Below, in pieces: positions 1 through 8,488 of a DNA stretch of 64,000 bases. The notes below the pieces were generated by a model. It made no database searches, was not told the DNA's origin, and saw only the letters and a program-made list of their open reading frames with translations. This DNA comes from Botrimarina hoheduenensis (GTDB lineage: Bacteria; Planctomycetota; Planctomycetia; Pirellulales; Lacipirellulaceae), in the NCBI RefSeq assembly GCF_007859815.1, contig NZ_SJPH01000002.1, forward strand, positions 233,824 to 297,823, in the 5' to 3' direction. How positions within the stretch are numbered: the first letter of the stretch is position 1; every line of letters begins with the position of its first letter. Position numbers and translations under genes: made by a program.

Positions 1-1413
1 GACGAAACGGCTTTCCGGGTCAGCGGACGTTCTCATCAAGGCGTAAAGATTGGCCGTAGCATATCGCTCGGAGGAACCTCCAACCTGTGGGGGGGGCAGC
101 TCGTCGAGTTTCAGCCCGTTGATATCGAAGGGCGGTCGTGGCTAGAGGGATCGCGGTGGCCGGTTAGCTATGACGAGGTTGCTTCTTACTATTCAGAAAC
201 CTATAGCGCCCTGGGATCGATTGATGAGTTGCAGCAAGACGCTTCCGTCTGGGCGAAGCTGAAAAAAACGCCTCCCGAGCTATCGCAATCAGTTGAGGTG
301 TTTCTCACGCGCTGGATGAATCAGCCCAACCTTGCCCACCACTATCGTGCTGAGGTTGAGAGCGATCATCGGATCAAAGTGGTTCTTGATGCTCGGACCG
401 TAGGTTTCACGTTTTATGACACCACCGTCAAGGGCGTCAAAGTGGTGGACTCCAAAGGGAAAACACATATCGTCTCGGGTGATCGGATCGTGCTTGCTGC
501 CGGTACGATCGAGAACGCTCGTCTATTGCTGCACAGCGCTGAACAAAGTGATTGCCCGTGGCGCACCAACGACAACATCGGCCGCTATTTTCAGGATCAT
601 CTGGGCGGTCGACTGGCCTATATCAAGCCTCGCAATCGCAAGGCGTTTTACGATGCCTTTTGCACCATCGTTTGTCAGGGAGCAAAGTTTCAACCGAAAG
701 TGCGTCTCCGCAACGGCATGCTCCAAGAGCGACCGCTTCTGAATTGCCAAGCAATGATCGCGTTTGAGAGCTCGATCAGTGAAAACCTGGTCTTCCTCAA
801 ACAGTTTGTCAAAGCGGCGGTCTACAGCCGAAAAATCGGTTCGATAACCGGCTTCTTCCGCAATCTGCTGGCTTGCTCACGCCACATGATTCCGCTCATG
901 TGGAAATTCGTTGTGGAGCATCGGATTCTCATCCCGAGTGGGTCGCGGATCGCTTTGATCGTTCAGTCCGAGGTGGAGCCTCTGCGCGACAGTCGTATCT
1001 CGGTGGATCGCACACGACGCGACCGTTACGGCCTGCCTCAAGCGGTCATTGATTGGCGACTCTCTGGGCGTGAGATGGAGGCCATCCTCGACTTTACGGA
1101 ACGTGTGCGAAACGCTCTAGAACAAGCCCAGATGGCCGATCTGGAGATAGAGCCAGCCCTGGCGGCAAAAGACAAAGCCTTCTTGGACACTTTGCACGAT
1201 ACGAACCATCACGCGGGAGGTTGTGTGATGGGGAACACTGCCGTAGAGGGAGTCGTTGATCGCGATCTGAGAGTCTTTGGGACGAACAATTTTTATGTCG
1301 CTGGTGCGAGTGTCTTCCGTACCAGCAGCAACGCCAACACCACGTTCACCGCGATGGCATTAGCCACGCGCTTAGCCGATCACCTGACAGACACGGCCGA
1401 TGCGAAAGATTGA
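1..1413 (+). CDS. GMC-family FAD oxidoreductase (5'-truncated by window edge)
   Basis: The frame is open from base 1, so the N-terminus with the Rossmann FAD motif lies outside the window and 470 residues are seen. The start of the visible part carries the GMC signature GGTSNLWGGQ. The C-terminal GMC_oxred_C domain is clear: NHHAGGCVMG holds the catalytic His, followed by DLRVFGTNNFYVAGASVF and an SNANTT stretch supplying the second catalytic residue (Asn). The family oxidises alcohols or sugars with FAD; the substrate cannot be told from sequence. Its stop overlaps the aldo/keto reductase start by 14 bp, so the two are probably co-translated. The neighbouring polysaccharide operon suggests a sugar-modifying role (inference). 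Confidence 0.9.
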   Translation, partial: DETAFRVSGRSHQGVKIGRSISLGGTSNLWGGQLVEFQPVDIEGRSWLEGSRWPVSYDEVASYYSETYSALGSIDELQQDASVWAKLKKTPPELSQSVEVFLTRWMNQPNLAHHYRAEVESDHRIKVVLDARTVGFTFYDTTVKGVKVVDSKGKTHIVSGDRIVLAAGTIENARLLLHSAEQSDCPWRTNDNIGRYFQDHLGGRLAYIKPRNRKAFYDAFCTIVCQGAKFQPKVRLRNGMLQERPLLNCQAMIAFESSISENLVFLKQFVKAAVYSRKIGSITGFFRNLLACSRHMIPLMWKFVVEHRILIPSGSRIALIVQSEVEPLRDSRISVDRTRRDRYGLPQAVIDWRLSGREMEAILDFTERVRNALEQAQMADLEIEPALAAKDKAFLDTLHDTNHHAGGCVMGNTAVEGVVDRDLRVFGTNNFYVAGASVFRTSSNANTTFTAMALATRLADHLTDTADAKD

Positions 1414-2221
1414 GCTTCCTGGAGTGGAGGGTAGCGTCCCACAAATAGGTTTAGGCTGCGCGCGGTTGGACGGTCGAGTTGGCTTACGCCAAGCGAGCCG
1501 ACTTATCGAGACAGCGCTCGACCTCGGCATTCGTTACTTCGACGTCGCCGAATCGTACGGTGTGGCTGAGGAGGCGCTTGGCGCGGTTCTGGCAGGGCAG
1601 CACGATGTGGTGATCGCGACGAAAGTTGGCCCCCCACGGCTTCCCTATAATGAAGCTAAGATGCGTATCAAGCATGCCATCAAGCCCCTGCTCGATCGTA
1701 CCAGGGGCCTTAAATTGCTTCTGCGTGGCCGACATACGCCGCCGCCAAGGCTGGCTTCGGAACGCCCACGCTACGACTTCAGTCCAGAGCGTGTGCGACG
1801 TGCTCTGGAGGCGAGCCTACAGCGATTGCGTCGCGATCGCGTCAATATCTATTTGGCTCACGAACCCAACCCGCTCGATCTTAATCCAGACACGCAAATT
1901 ATTTTTGATGAGTTCGTAACACAAGGTCTAATCGGTGCCTACGGCGTCGGGATCGATGCCCGCCAAGACCGCTGGTCTCCGTTCGGATCGATCTGGCAGA
2001 GTGGCTGGCCCGCGGAGCGTATGGGCGACTACCGGCAAGAAGTTGCCTACAACTTTCATGGTGTGTTGCGCTACGCCCCGAAAGATCGTTGGGGGGCAAC
2101 CGTCTGTCCTGCCCGTGAGCTGGTTCGCGGGGCGGTTGAGGCAATGCCTAACGCGCTGCTTCTCGTTTCAGCATCGACATCGGATCGGTTGAGAGCGTTG
2201 GTCTCAGGAGCGTGCGGCTAG
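1400..2221 (+). CDS. Aldo/keto reductase family protein
   Basis: A 273-residue TIM-barrel NAD(P)H-dependent reductase. Visible landmarks are FDVAESYG (catalytic Asp and Tyr), ATKVGPP (catalytic Lys) and YLAHEPNP (the His-containing strand; more often HDP or HRP). It is a little shorter than typical members (about 300-330). The ATG at 1400 lies inside the end of the GMC oxidoreductase gene, consistent with translational coupling. Together the pair could oxidise and reduce a sugar or polyol; this is inference from adjacency. Its stop codon overlaps the stop of the convergent glycosyltransferase gene at a shared CTAG. Confidence 0.85.
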   Translation: MRKIELPGVEGSVPQIGLGCARLDGRVGLRQASRLIETALDLGIRYFDVAESYGVAEEALGAVLAGQHDVVIATKVGPPRLPYNEAKMRIKHAIKPLLDRTRGLKLLLRGRHTPPPRLASERPRYDFSPERVRRALEASLQRLRRDRVNIYLAHEPNPLDLNPDTQIIFDEFVTQGLIGAYGVGIDARQDRWSPFGSIWQSGWPAERMGDYRQEVAYNFHGVLRYAPKDRWGATVCPARELVRGAVEAMPNALLLVSASTSDRLRALVSGACG

Positions 2222-3099
2222 CGTCGTTCGCTGGTGCCACCGAGCTTTAGACGCACGTATTCGAAAACACCGACGTAGTGTGTCACAAGCGTGATCGCCA
2301 GCAGTTTTAAGCCTGCGTGGCGATACCCACGTTCCGCAAGCCGACGCAGCCCATACGCTAACTGAGAGGGGCTGGGTGCTAGGTTTCTTACCGCTGCGCG
2401 AAACCGATTCCAGACGGAACGCTTGGAGTTGCGGACCAATCGACCGCCTACGGTGCGTTTCCTCTTGCGGAGAAGCTCTTCCAAGGTTTCTCGCGCAGGG
2501 TGAGCAACGACGGCATCGTCAACGTACTTTGTTGGAATTCCGATGGCTCCCGCGCGCTGGCACCACTCACCGTCGGCTCCAGACAACATTTTGTCGTTGA
2601 AGAGCCCAACACGCTCGAACGATTCGCGTGATGCAATCAAGTTAGCGGTAACCGAGTAGCCGGCTTCTTTGATGGTTCGTTCTTGATCGAAGCCGTAAGC
2701 GATATCGTAGATCTCGACCATCCGGGGACGATGAGGATCGCGCGGGAAAACATCAACGCGACCTCCCACTACGATCGATTCGTTTGCTTCGGTCAATGCT
2801 GCAACGGACCGTTCAAGCCAGTCTTCAGCAGGCAGGCAGTCGGCGTCGGTGAAGGCATACACCTGACCACGCGTGAGCGTTAGGCCGTGATTCCGTGCGG
2901 CAAAAGAGCCCGTTTTTATCTCTTGGGTGTAGCGGGCAAAGGGGAATTTCTCGACCACCTCTCGCGGCGAGATCTCTGAGCCGTTATCGATAACAATCAC
3001 CTCGAAACGGTCGCTGCCGATCGTCTGTCGCGCAAGAGCCTCGAGGCACGGCTCGAGCCGTGGGTCGTTAAAGACGGGGATCAGGACAGTGATGAACAA
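2218..3099 (-). CDS. Glycosyltransferase family 2
   Basis: A 293-residue GT-A fold transferase. The N-terminus ITVLIPVFNDPRLEPCLEAL and VIDNGSE form the nucleotide-sugar site, and TDADCLP supplies the metal-binding DxD. A C-terminal amphipathic stretch (KLLAITLVTHYVGVFEYV) could touch the membrane. The start is TTG at 3099, preceded by a GGGA about 8 nt upstream; no better start is visible before the pyruvyl transferase stop 18 bp away. It is the last gene of a four-gene minus-strand operon with flippase, nitroreductase-like and pyruvyl transferase-like genes, so it probably adds a sugar to a lipid-linked surface glycan. Confidence 0.9.
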   Translation of the reverse strand: MFITVLIPVFNDPRLEPCLEALARQTIGSDRFEVIVIDNGSEISPREVVEKFPFARYTQEIKTGSFAARNHGLTLTRGQVYAFTDADCLPAEDWLERSVAALTEANESIVVGGRVDVFPRDPHRPRMVEIYDIAYGFDQERTIKEAGYSVTANLIASRESFERVGLFNDKMLSGADGEWCQRAGAIGIPTKYVDDAVVAHPARETLEELLRKRKRTVGGRLVRNSKRSVWNRFRAAVRNLAPSPSQLAYGLRRLAERGYRHAGLKLLAITLVTHYVGVFEYVRLKLGGTSERR

Positions 3100-3117
3100 A
3101 CGTGATATTCCCGATGG

Positions 3118-4326
3118 CTAGCGAGTGGCTTCCAAGAGTTGGTGCACTGCAGCCCACATCTCCTCGACTTTGCTCCGACAGGCGTCGCCGCGTACGCGAA
3201 TCGTCTCGCGGAGCGCTTCGTTAGCCGAGGGGTCGATCAGCTCATCAACTAGCGAGATAAGGTGCTCGGGTGCGTCGGCACCGCGATGCATGAGGCGTTC
3301 AACGCCAAAGTCTCGAGCCAACATCTCGTACTTATGCGCCCATCCGAGAGACACAGCGGGCACCCCCATCGATAAAGCCGCGACGATGCTGTGGAATCGA
3401 GACCCCACCAGGAAGCGAGCGCCGCCCAGCTTGAGCTTAAGGGCATAAGGGTCGGGGTTATCAAAAATCTCTGCATCGGCACCCGCGAGTTGCGCCTTTA
3501 GGTGTTCAGCCATCTGGCGATCGCCCGGATCGCTAGTGTGGATGACGATTACGGGGCGTAGACCTGCTTGAGAAATCCTCACCAACGCATCATGCAAGCG
3601 GCTCAGGTACTTGTCTCCCCATTCCGCACGGCCTTGCTCGGCCATCCGTTCGTTAGGGACGATGCAGGCGTAAGGCGCTGTACCTTCCTTCGGTAGAGTG
3701 ATGGTCCCTTCCGGGGGAAGGCTGGCGATGGTCATGTCGGGGCACAGACGTAACCGCGGATCGTCGCCAATCACCTCGCGTACCATGTCATAAGAAACCT
3801 GGTCTCGAGCGTAAAGCAGATCAGATCGATCCGCGGCTCGACTGAACCAGCTTCTTCCGTTGGCATTTTTAAACGGCCCGAACATCTGCGGCATGAAGAT
3901 GACTGGCTTGCTTCGTCGAGCGTAGTCGGCGGCAGCTTCCGCTGCGACGCGTGTCTTCACCGGAGGGAACTTGTCACCGTAAGCGTAGCCGGCAATGTCG
4001 ATCAAAGCATCGCTTTGTTTACGATCGATCAATCCGAGCATCGAGTCGGCTTGCTGTGGCAGAGAAGCGCGCATCGGCAGGAAGGCCAGGCTGCGAATCC
4101 AGCGGGAACGCAGCGCAGCGCTGCGCAGCCGACCGCTCAGCAGATTGCTGCTAGGGTAGATGGCCGCCAGCCCGAGTTGCGACCGCTCGGCAAAGCGCGC
4201 ACCCTCAGTGGGCTCGATCGCGATCTGCACGGCAGGATCGCGTTCTCGGAGCCGCTTGGCGGCTGTGCGGAGCATCAGTTCGGCACCCTTGTTCGAGAAG
4301 CCCGCACCGCGTACCTCGACAATCAT
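3118..4326 (-). CDS. Polysaccharide pyruvyl transferase family protein
   Basis: A 402-residue protein of the PS_pyruv_trans (CsaB/WcaK-like) family, which transfers pyruvate from PEP to sugar hydroxyls of surface polymers. It begins VEVRGAGFSNKGAEL, continues with DIAGYAYGDKF and VIFMPQMFGPF, and has the conserved C-terminal block GSRFHSIVAALSMGVPAVSL. I place the start at ATG 4326 because it overlaps the stop of the upstream nitroreductase gene in an ATGA and begins exactly at the conserved domain; a longer frame from 4425 would run deep into that gene. Coupling to the nitroreductase-like gene suggests the two products act together. Confidence 0.88.
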   Translation of the reverse strand: MIVEVRGAGFSNKGAELMLRTAAKRLRERDPAVQIAIEPTEGARFAERSQLGLAAIYPSSNLLSGRLRSAALRSRWIRSLAFLPMRASLPQQADSMLGLIDRKQSDALIDIAGYAYGDKFPPVKTRVAAEAAADYARRSKPVIFMPQMFGPFKNANGRSWFSRAADRSDLLYARDQVSYDMVREVIGDDPRLRLCPDMTIASLPPEGTITLPKEGTAPYACIVPNERMAEQGRAEWGDKYLSRLHDALVRISQAGLRPVIVIHTSDPGDRQMAEHLKAQLAGADAEIFDNPDPYALKLKLGGARFLVGSRFHSIVAALSMGVPAVSLGWAHKYEMLARDFGVERLMHRGADAPEHLISLVDELIDPSANEALRETIRVRGDACRSKVEEMWAAVHQLLEATR

Positions 4327-5387
4327 CCGTTTGCCATTCGGTTGTAGGAACGCAGCTCGTCGAGCGGCTTCTTCTGTGAGTAGGGAACAAGCCCCTGGGT
4401 GTCCGGGTACCCGGCCGAGATGCACATCACAACGCGCTCGTCAGGCTTTAGGCCGAGCAGCTTCGCCATGGCGACTTCTCGGCTGCGAACATCGGGCCAG
4501 TTGATCGAACAAGTGGCGATCCCCTGGACCTCAAGCGCGTATTCCAATGCCATGGCCGCCAGCGAAGCATCAATGTAGATCACGTGCCGGTCACGAGCGA
4601 AAGGATAAGCGTGGAGCTTGCCAACGATCACAATGAACACGGGGAACTGATGGCTAAAGCCACGGGTTCCCATCGGCACGTCGGCTAACTGAGCGATTAA
4701 TGCAGGATCATCGAACACGCGGAACTCGAAAGGTTGACGATTGCAGGCGCTCGGCGAGTATCCTGCCACCACCACGGCCTGATCAATCGCCTCGCGGGGA
4801 ACCTGCCTTGGCTCGTACCAACGAACGCTGCGGCGTCTTTTGGCAAGTTCCAACAGGTCATCGACCGTGGTACGCAGCGGAGCTTGATCCCGCAGGTAGG
4901 GAGCCCGTGGCTCGGCGTCGCAGGAGGGCTCAACAGCTATTTTTGCGAAGCGCCCACGCAGTTCGTCGATGCCCTTATCGATATCCGGCTTCACCGCGGT
5001 GAAGTAAGAACGCAGCACCGATTCGCTCCACAGGTAGAGGTCGTCGCGCTCTTTGACATTGGAATACAGGTACTCGAACGAGGCGATCGTCTCGCCCACG
5101 TAATCACGCGCGAAGACATCGCGGAGCGGTCGTGAGATGAGCCCCTTTTCAAGGCGGTGCGTGTTTCGCCGCAGGCGGTATCGATGTCCCAGGTCGGATG
5201 CACCACGTACGCTTTGGTAATAGCGGCTTCGGCCGACAATAACGGCGTGGTGTTCCTTCTCAAAATCGCGACTGAAACAGTAGTAGAGATTGGAGAGATA
5301 CGGGAATCGCTCGCAAACGCGCAGCGCAACGCTGTCGATCCGAGTCAACAGCGCGCGAACCAGATTTTTTAGCGGTGTCAGGCTCAT
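4323..5387 (-). CDS. Nitroreductase-family flavoprotein with N-terminal extension (surface-polysaccharide type)
   Basis: A 354-residue protein. Residues from about 185 onward form an FMN-dependent nitroreductase fold: KRRRSVRWYEPRQVP, YSPSACNRQPFEFRVF and the C-terminal GLKPDERVVMCISAGYP. The first ~180 residues are an extension beyond a normal nitroreductase (about 200 aa), with the motif NTHRLEKGL; this layout resembles proteins found beside pyruvyl transferases in exopolysaccharide loci (from memory of the family). ATG 5387 is preferred; GTG 5390 is directly in front. Its stop overlaps the start of the pyruvyl transferase-like gene by 4 bp. The redox substrate is unknown. Confidence 0.82.
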   Translation of the reverse strand: MSLTPLKNLVRALLTRIDSVALRVCERFPYLSNLYYCFSRDFEKEHHAVIVGRSRYYQSVRGASDLGHRYRLRRNTHRLEKGLISRPLRDVFARDYVGETIASFEYLYSNVKERDDLYLWSESVLRSYFTAVKPDIDKGIDELRGRFAKIAVEPSCDAEPRAPYLRDQAPLRTTVDDLLELAKRRRSVRWYEPRQVPREAIDQAVVVAGYSPSACNRQPFEFRVFDDPALIAQLADVPMGTRGFSHQFPVFIVIVGKLHAYPFARDRHVIYIDASLAAMALEYALEVQGIATCSINWPDVRSREVAMAKLLGLKPDERVVMCISAGYPDTQGLVPYSQKKPLDELRSYNRMANG

Positions 5388-5425
5388 CACAGGGGTCGAA
5401 AAAAGAAAGCGAGCGCGGGATCGCC

Positions 5426-6913
5426 TCAGCGCAAGGTTTGGCGAAGTTCTGCAATAGTGTACTTGCCCGCCTTGGTGTTACCCACCGTGAACGTCCAGAC
5501 CACGCCGCAGATTGCTAACCCGATCAGCAGGTTGATCGTTGAGGATTCATAGGCGATACGCCACTTAGCGGCCAATGCGGTCGCCGCCACGACGATGCCG
5601 ATCGCCAGCGGCAGAGCAAACGCCCGCACCAGATCTTTCCAACTGATCGGTCCGGTTCGAGTGACGTACCACACAGCCAGGGGCGTGTGAATAAACACGC
5701 CGACAATCGCATAACTGAGCGCTACGCCGATCGGTCCCCACGGGAGTCCGATCGCAAACGACGCAACCTTGATCGCCGCTCCCAGAGTGCCCAGTCGCAG
5801 CACGTCTCGGCTTCGGCCATGAGAAAACATGATCCAACTCACCGCATTGGTGAACGGCTGGACGACGCCCACGATCAGCAGAGCCCGGAAGATCGGAGCC
5901 GCATCGATCCACTTAGCGCCCAGCACCAGCACAACAACTTCCTCGGCGTAAACCATCATGAACAGCACCGCGGGGCACAGCATGAGCATCAGCGGCTGCA
6001 AGATTCTCAGATAAGCCTCGCGGTAACGCTCGGGTCGCTCCACGACACGACTAAGAGCCGGAATCGCAACGCCTGAGATCGGTCCGATTGTTTGCGTGAT
6101 CGGCGTGAGGAACAGCCGATAAGCGCGGTCGTAAGCGCCCAGCGGCGCGGCACCGTACCACCAACCGATGAGCAGTGTGTCAACGTTGCGGGCAAAGTAG
6201 TTCACCACGTTGAAACCGGTGACATCGGCCCCGAACGAGACGAGCTCAAGGGTGCCAGCGCCACGCGCCGGCTTGCCCGGACGCCAGTGGCAAACAAGCC
6301 AGTATCCAAGCATCAGTGTCAGCGAAGAGACGATCGGGATCCAGACAAGCGCCCAATAGTCATTCGTTTCACCGCGATAGTGCCAAGCCCAGCCGATGCC
6401 AACCGCTTGAGCCAATACCACCGAAACAATTTGTACGGCGGCCAGTTCACGGAACTGCATCCCTCTACGCAATAGCGCCTGATGCTGAATTGTCATCCCG
6501 CTGAGAACAAACGTGAGAGACAACGCGAGTGTGATACCCAGCAGCTCCGGCTCCCCGTAGAAAAACGCGATCGCGGGGGCGGAGGCCGCAACCAAAGCGG
6601 CTATCACGACGCCCAACGCCGTTGCAATCCAGAACAGGTTGGTCACCTGGGTGTGTGTGATCTCATCGCGCTGGACCGTCGCCATGGACAAGCCCGCGTT
6701 GACCAACAACATGCCAAAATTGGTGAAGACCGCCACCATGGCGAGCAGGCCATAGTCGGTCTGATCCAGCAACCGCGCCAGTGCTGGCTGTGCGGCTAGC
6801 GCGACGATGATCGAGGCAGCCTGGGCCCCGATCGTCCAGGCCCCGCCCCGGACCGTCTTTTGTCGGAGACCCGTCGAGAGGGCTTCGCTCGAGAAGTAGT
6901 CGACTCGGGCCAA
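5426..6913 (-). CDS. Lipopolysaccharide/oligosaccharide flippase (Wzx/MATE-like)
   Basis: A 495-residue polytopic membrane protein, rich in long hydrophobic segments (about 12-14 predicted by eye), typical in length for the polysaccharide transporter family. The N-terminus GGAWTIGAQAASIIVALAAQ followed by LARLLDQTDYGLLAMVAVF is characteristic of Wzx/RfbX-type flippases, which move undecaprenyl-linked oligosaccharides across the inner membrane. The only visible start near the conserved N-terminus is TTG at 6913. It is the first gene of the operon running to 2218, with 38 bp to the nitroreductase-like gene. Repeat-unit structure cannot be inferred. Confidence 0.9.
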   Translation of the reverse strand: MARVDYFSSEALSTGLRQKTVRGGAWTIGAQAASIIVALAAQPALARLLDQTDYGLLAMVAVFTNFGMLLVNAGLSMATVQRDEITHTQVTNLFWIATALGVVIAALVAASAPAIAFFYGEPELLGITLALSLTFVLSGMTIQHQALLRRGMQFRELAAVQIVSVVLAQAVGIGWAWHYRGETNDYWALVWIPIVSSLTLMLGYWLVCHWRPGKPARGAGTLELVSFGADVTGFNVVNYFARNVDTLLIGWWYGAAPLGAYDRAYRLFLTPITQTIGPISGVAIPALSRVVERPERYREAYLRILQPLMLMLCPAVLFMMVYAEEVVVLVLGAKWIDAAPIFRALLIVGVVQPFTNAVSWIMFSHGRSRDVLRLGTLGAAIKVASFAIGLPWGPIGVALSYAIVGVFIHTPLAVWYVTRTGPISWKDLVRAFALPLAIGIVVAATALAAKWRIAYESSTINLLIGLAICGVVWTFTVGNTKAGKYTIAELRQTLR

Positions 6914-7216
6914 GGTGCGTGACGGGATAATCGAAAGCGGGGGTGGTCAGATAACCAAAGGCCGGCCGATGCCGGGGCTTTAGTGACGCCGATCGACCGG
7001 CGCGAGTTCCCAGTATCCGCCGCCCTGCTCCTCACAGCAACAGACCGCCCGCTGCGGGCAGCAGATAATGGCATGCCCTATTCCGCACAATCGCTAGGTT
7101 TGTAGCCAGCCTCGCAAACCGGCCGCGACCGCGGGGAAGCCCGCAACTATGCTGGAAGGTCTCGGACCAACCCGTTGGTGCCCACCGCCCCGCTTTTCTC
7201 GCTAGAAACCTTCGCT
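6914..7216. other. Divergent intergenic region, flippase / epimerase
   Basis: About 300 bp between two divergently transcribed genes. It must contain the promoters of the polysaccharide operon and of the UDP-GlcNAc 2-epimerase gene, but I see no convincing -35/-10 pair, repeat or RNA. A longer epimerase frame opens with TTG at 7175, but nothing conserved is encoded before 7217. Confidence 0.4.
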
Positions 7217-8356
7217 ATGCGCCATCGCGTCGCCGTCTTGATGGGGACCCGCCCCGAAGCCATCAAGCTCGCCCCCGTCGTGGCAGCGTTGGCGGCTTCC
7301 GATCGGCTTGAGCCGATTGTCATCAACACGGGCCAGCACCGTGAGCTGATCGACCAAGTGATCTCGCTATTTGGCATCCATGTGCACCGTGACCTGGCGG
7401 TGATGCAGCCGAACCAGACGTTAGCGTCGCTCACAGCACGGTTGCTGACCGCGCTAGACGAGACCCTTGTATCGCTCGACCCGAGGATGGTGCTCGTTCA
7501 AGGGGACACCACCACGGTGCTATCGGGCGCTTTGGCGGCATTTTATCGGCGGGTGCCCGTGGGCCATGTCGAGGCGGGGCTGCGAACAGGCAACCTCGCG
7601 AGCCCCTTCCCGGAGGAAGGCAACCGCGTGCTCACCACCCCGCTTGCCGCCCTGCATTTTGCCCCCACCGAGCGCTCGCGCGATAATCTGCTGGCGGAAC
7701 GCGTTGATCCTGCCACGATTCACGTGACAGGTAACACCGTCATCGATGCCTTACAGATGGAACGCCAGCGGCAATCGGACCCCGGCATCGGCGTAGCGCT
7801 TCGCACCGGGTTGTGTGGGCTTGGCGGGGCCGATTTGTTTGCCGCGCCCATGGTGCTCGTCACCGGCCACCGGCGCGAGAACTTTGGCGGCGGCTTTCAG
7901 CAGATCTGCGACGCGATCGCCCGCCTCGCGGCCCGGTTCCCCGCCACACTCTTTGTTTATCCCGTTCACCTCAACCCGAACGTGCGCGAAGTAGTGCACG
8001 AGCGGCTTGGGGGGCTGGCGAACGTAAGGCTCTTGCCGCCCCAGCCGTACAGCGAGTTTGTCGCTTTGCTGGCGGCCAGTCATGTGGTGCTGACGGACTC
8101 CGGCGGCGTGCAGGAAGAGGCACCCAGCCTCGGCAAGCCGGTGCTGGTGATGCGTGATACGACCGAGCGGCCCGAAGGGGTCGATGCCGGCACGGTCCGC
8201 CTGGTGGGTCCCGTGGCGGATGCGATCGTCAATGGCGTGAGCGAACTGCTCACCGACGAGGCGGCGTACCGCCGGATGGCGGAAGCCCAGAACCCCTACG
8301 GCGACGGCCACGCCGCCGAGCGGATCGTCGCCGCGTGCGAAGCCTTCTTGGGTTAG
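7217..8356 (+). CDS. wecB: UDP-N-acetylglucosamine 2-epimerase (non-hydrolysing)
   Basis: A 379-residue enzyme interconverting UDP-GlcNAc and UDP-ManNAc in the cytoplasm, the first step to ManNAc-containing surface polymers. Family blocks are all present: MGTRPEAIKLAPVV at the N-terminus, NTGQHRELIDQV, GHVEAGLRTGN, PFPEEGNRVL, VTGHRRENFGGGF (active-site region) and the C-terminal LTDSGGVQEEAPSLGKP with RDTTERPEG. ATG 7217 is chosen because MRHRVAVLMGTRPEA matches the usual family start. It is transcribed away from the flippase operon and probably feeds it. A rho-independent terminator follows. Confidence 0.95.
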   Translation: MRHRVAVLMGTRPEAIKLAPVVAALAASDRLEPIVINTGQHRELIDQVISLFGIHVHRDLAVMQPNQTLASLTARLLTALDETLVSLDPRMVLVQGDTTTVLSGALAAFYRRVPVGHVEAGLRTGNLASPFPEEGNRVLTTPLAALHFAPTERSRDNLLAERVDPATIHVTGNTVIDALQMERQRQSDPGIGVALRTGLCGLGGADLFAAPMVLVTGHRRENFGGGFQQICDAIARLAARFPATLFVYPVHLNPNVREVVHERLGGLANVRLLPPQPYSEFVALLAASHVVLTDSGGVQEEAPSLGKPVLVMRDTTERPEGVDAGTVRLVGPVADAIVNGVSELLTDEAAYRRMAEAQNPYGDGHAAERIVAACEAFLG

Positions 8357-8390
8357 CAGAGTCGCCCGCGTTTCCACGAACCGCGGCAAT

Positions 8391-8428
8391 AAAAAACGGG
8401 GGCCGGTTTCTTGCGAAACCGGCCCCCG
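8391..8428 (-). terminator. Rho-independent terminator for the YTV protein gene
   Basis: A perfect 14-bp stem (8397-8410 with 8415-8428, loop TTGC). On the minus strand the stem is followed by TTTTTT (bases 8396-8391), the canonical intrinsic terminator layout. It lies about 60 bp beyond the stop of the minus-strand cysteine-rich gene and may also work in reverse. Confidence 0.85.
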
Positions 8429-8441
8429 CTGTCGTTTTGAA

Positions 8442-8475
8442 TTAGCCCCGGGTCAGCGACCCGGGGCTAATTTTT
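8442..8475 (+). terminator. Rho-independent terminator for wecB
   Basis: A perfect 13-bp GC-rich stem (8442-8454 with 8458-8470, loop AGC) followed on the plus strand by TTTTT at 8471-8475. It lies about 90 bp past the wecB stop and just before the end of the opposing cysteine-rich gene, so each of the two convergent genes has its own terminator, placed on the far side of the other's. Confidence 0.85.
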
Positions 8476-8488
8476 GGGGTCACTCAAC

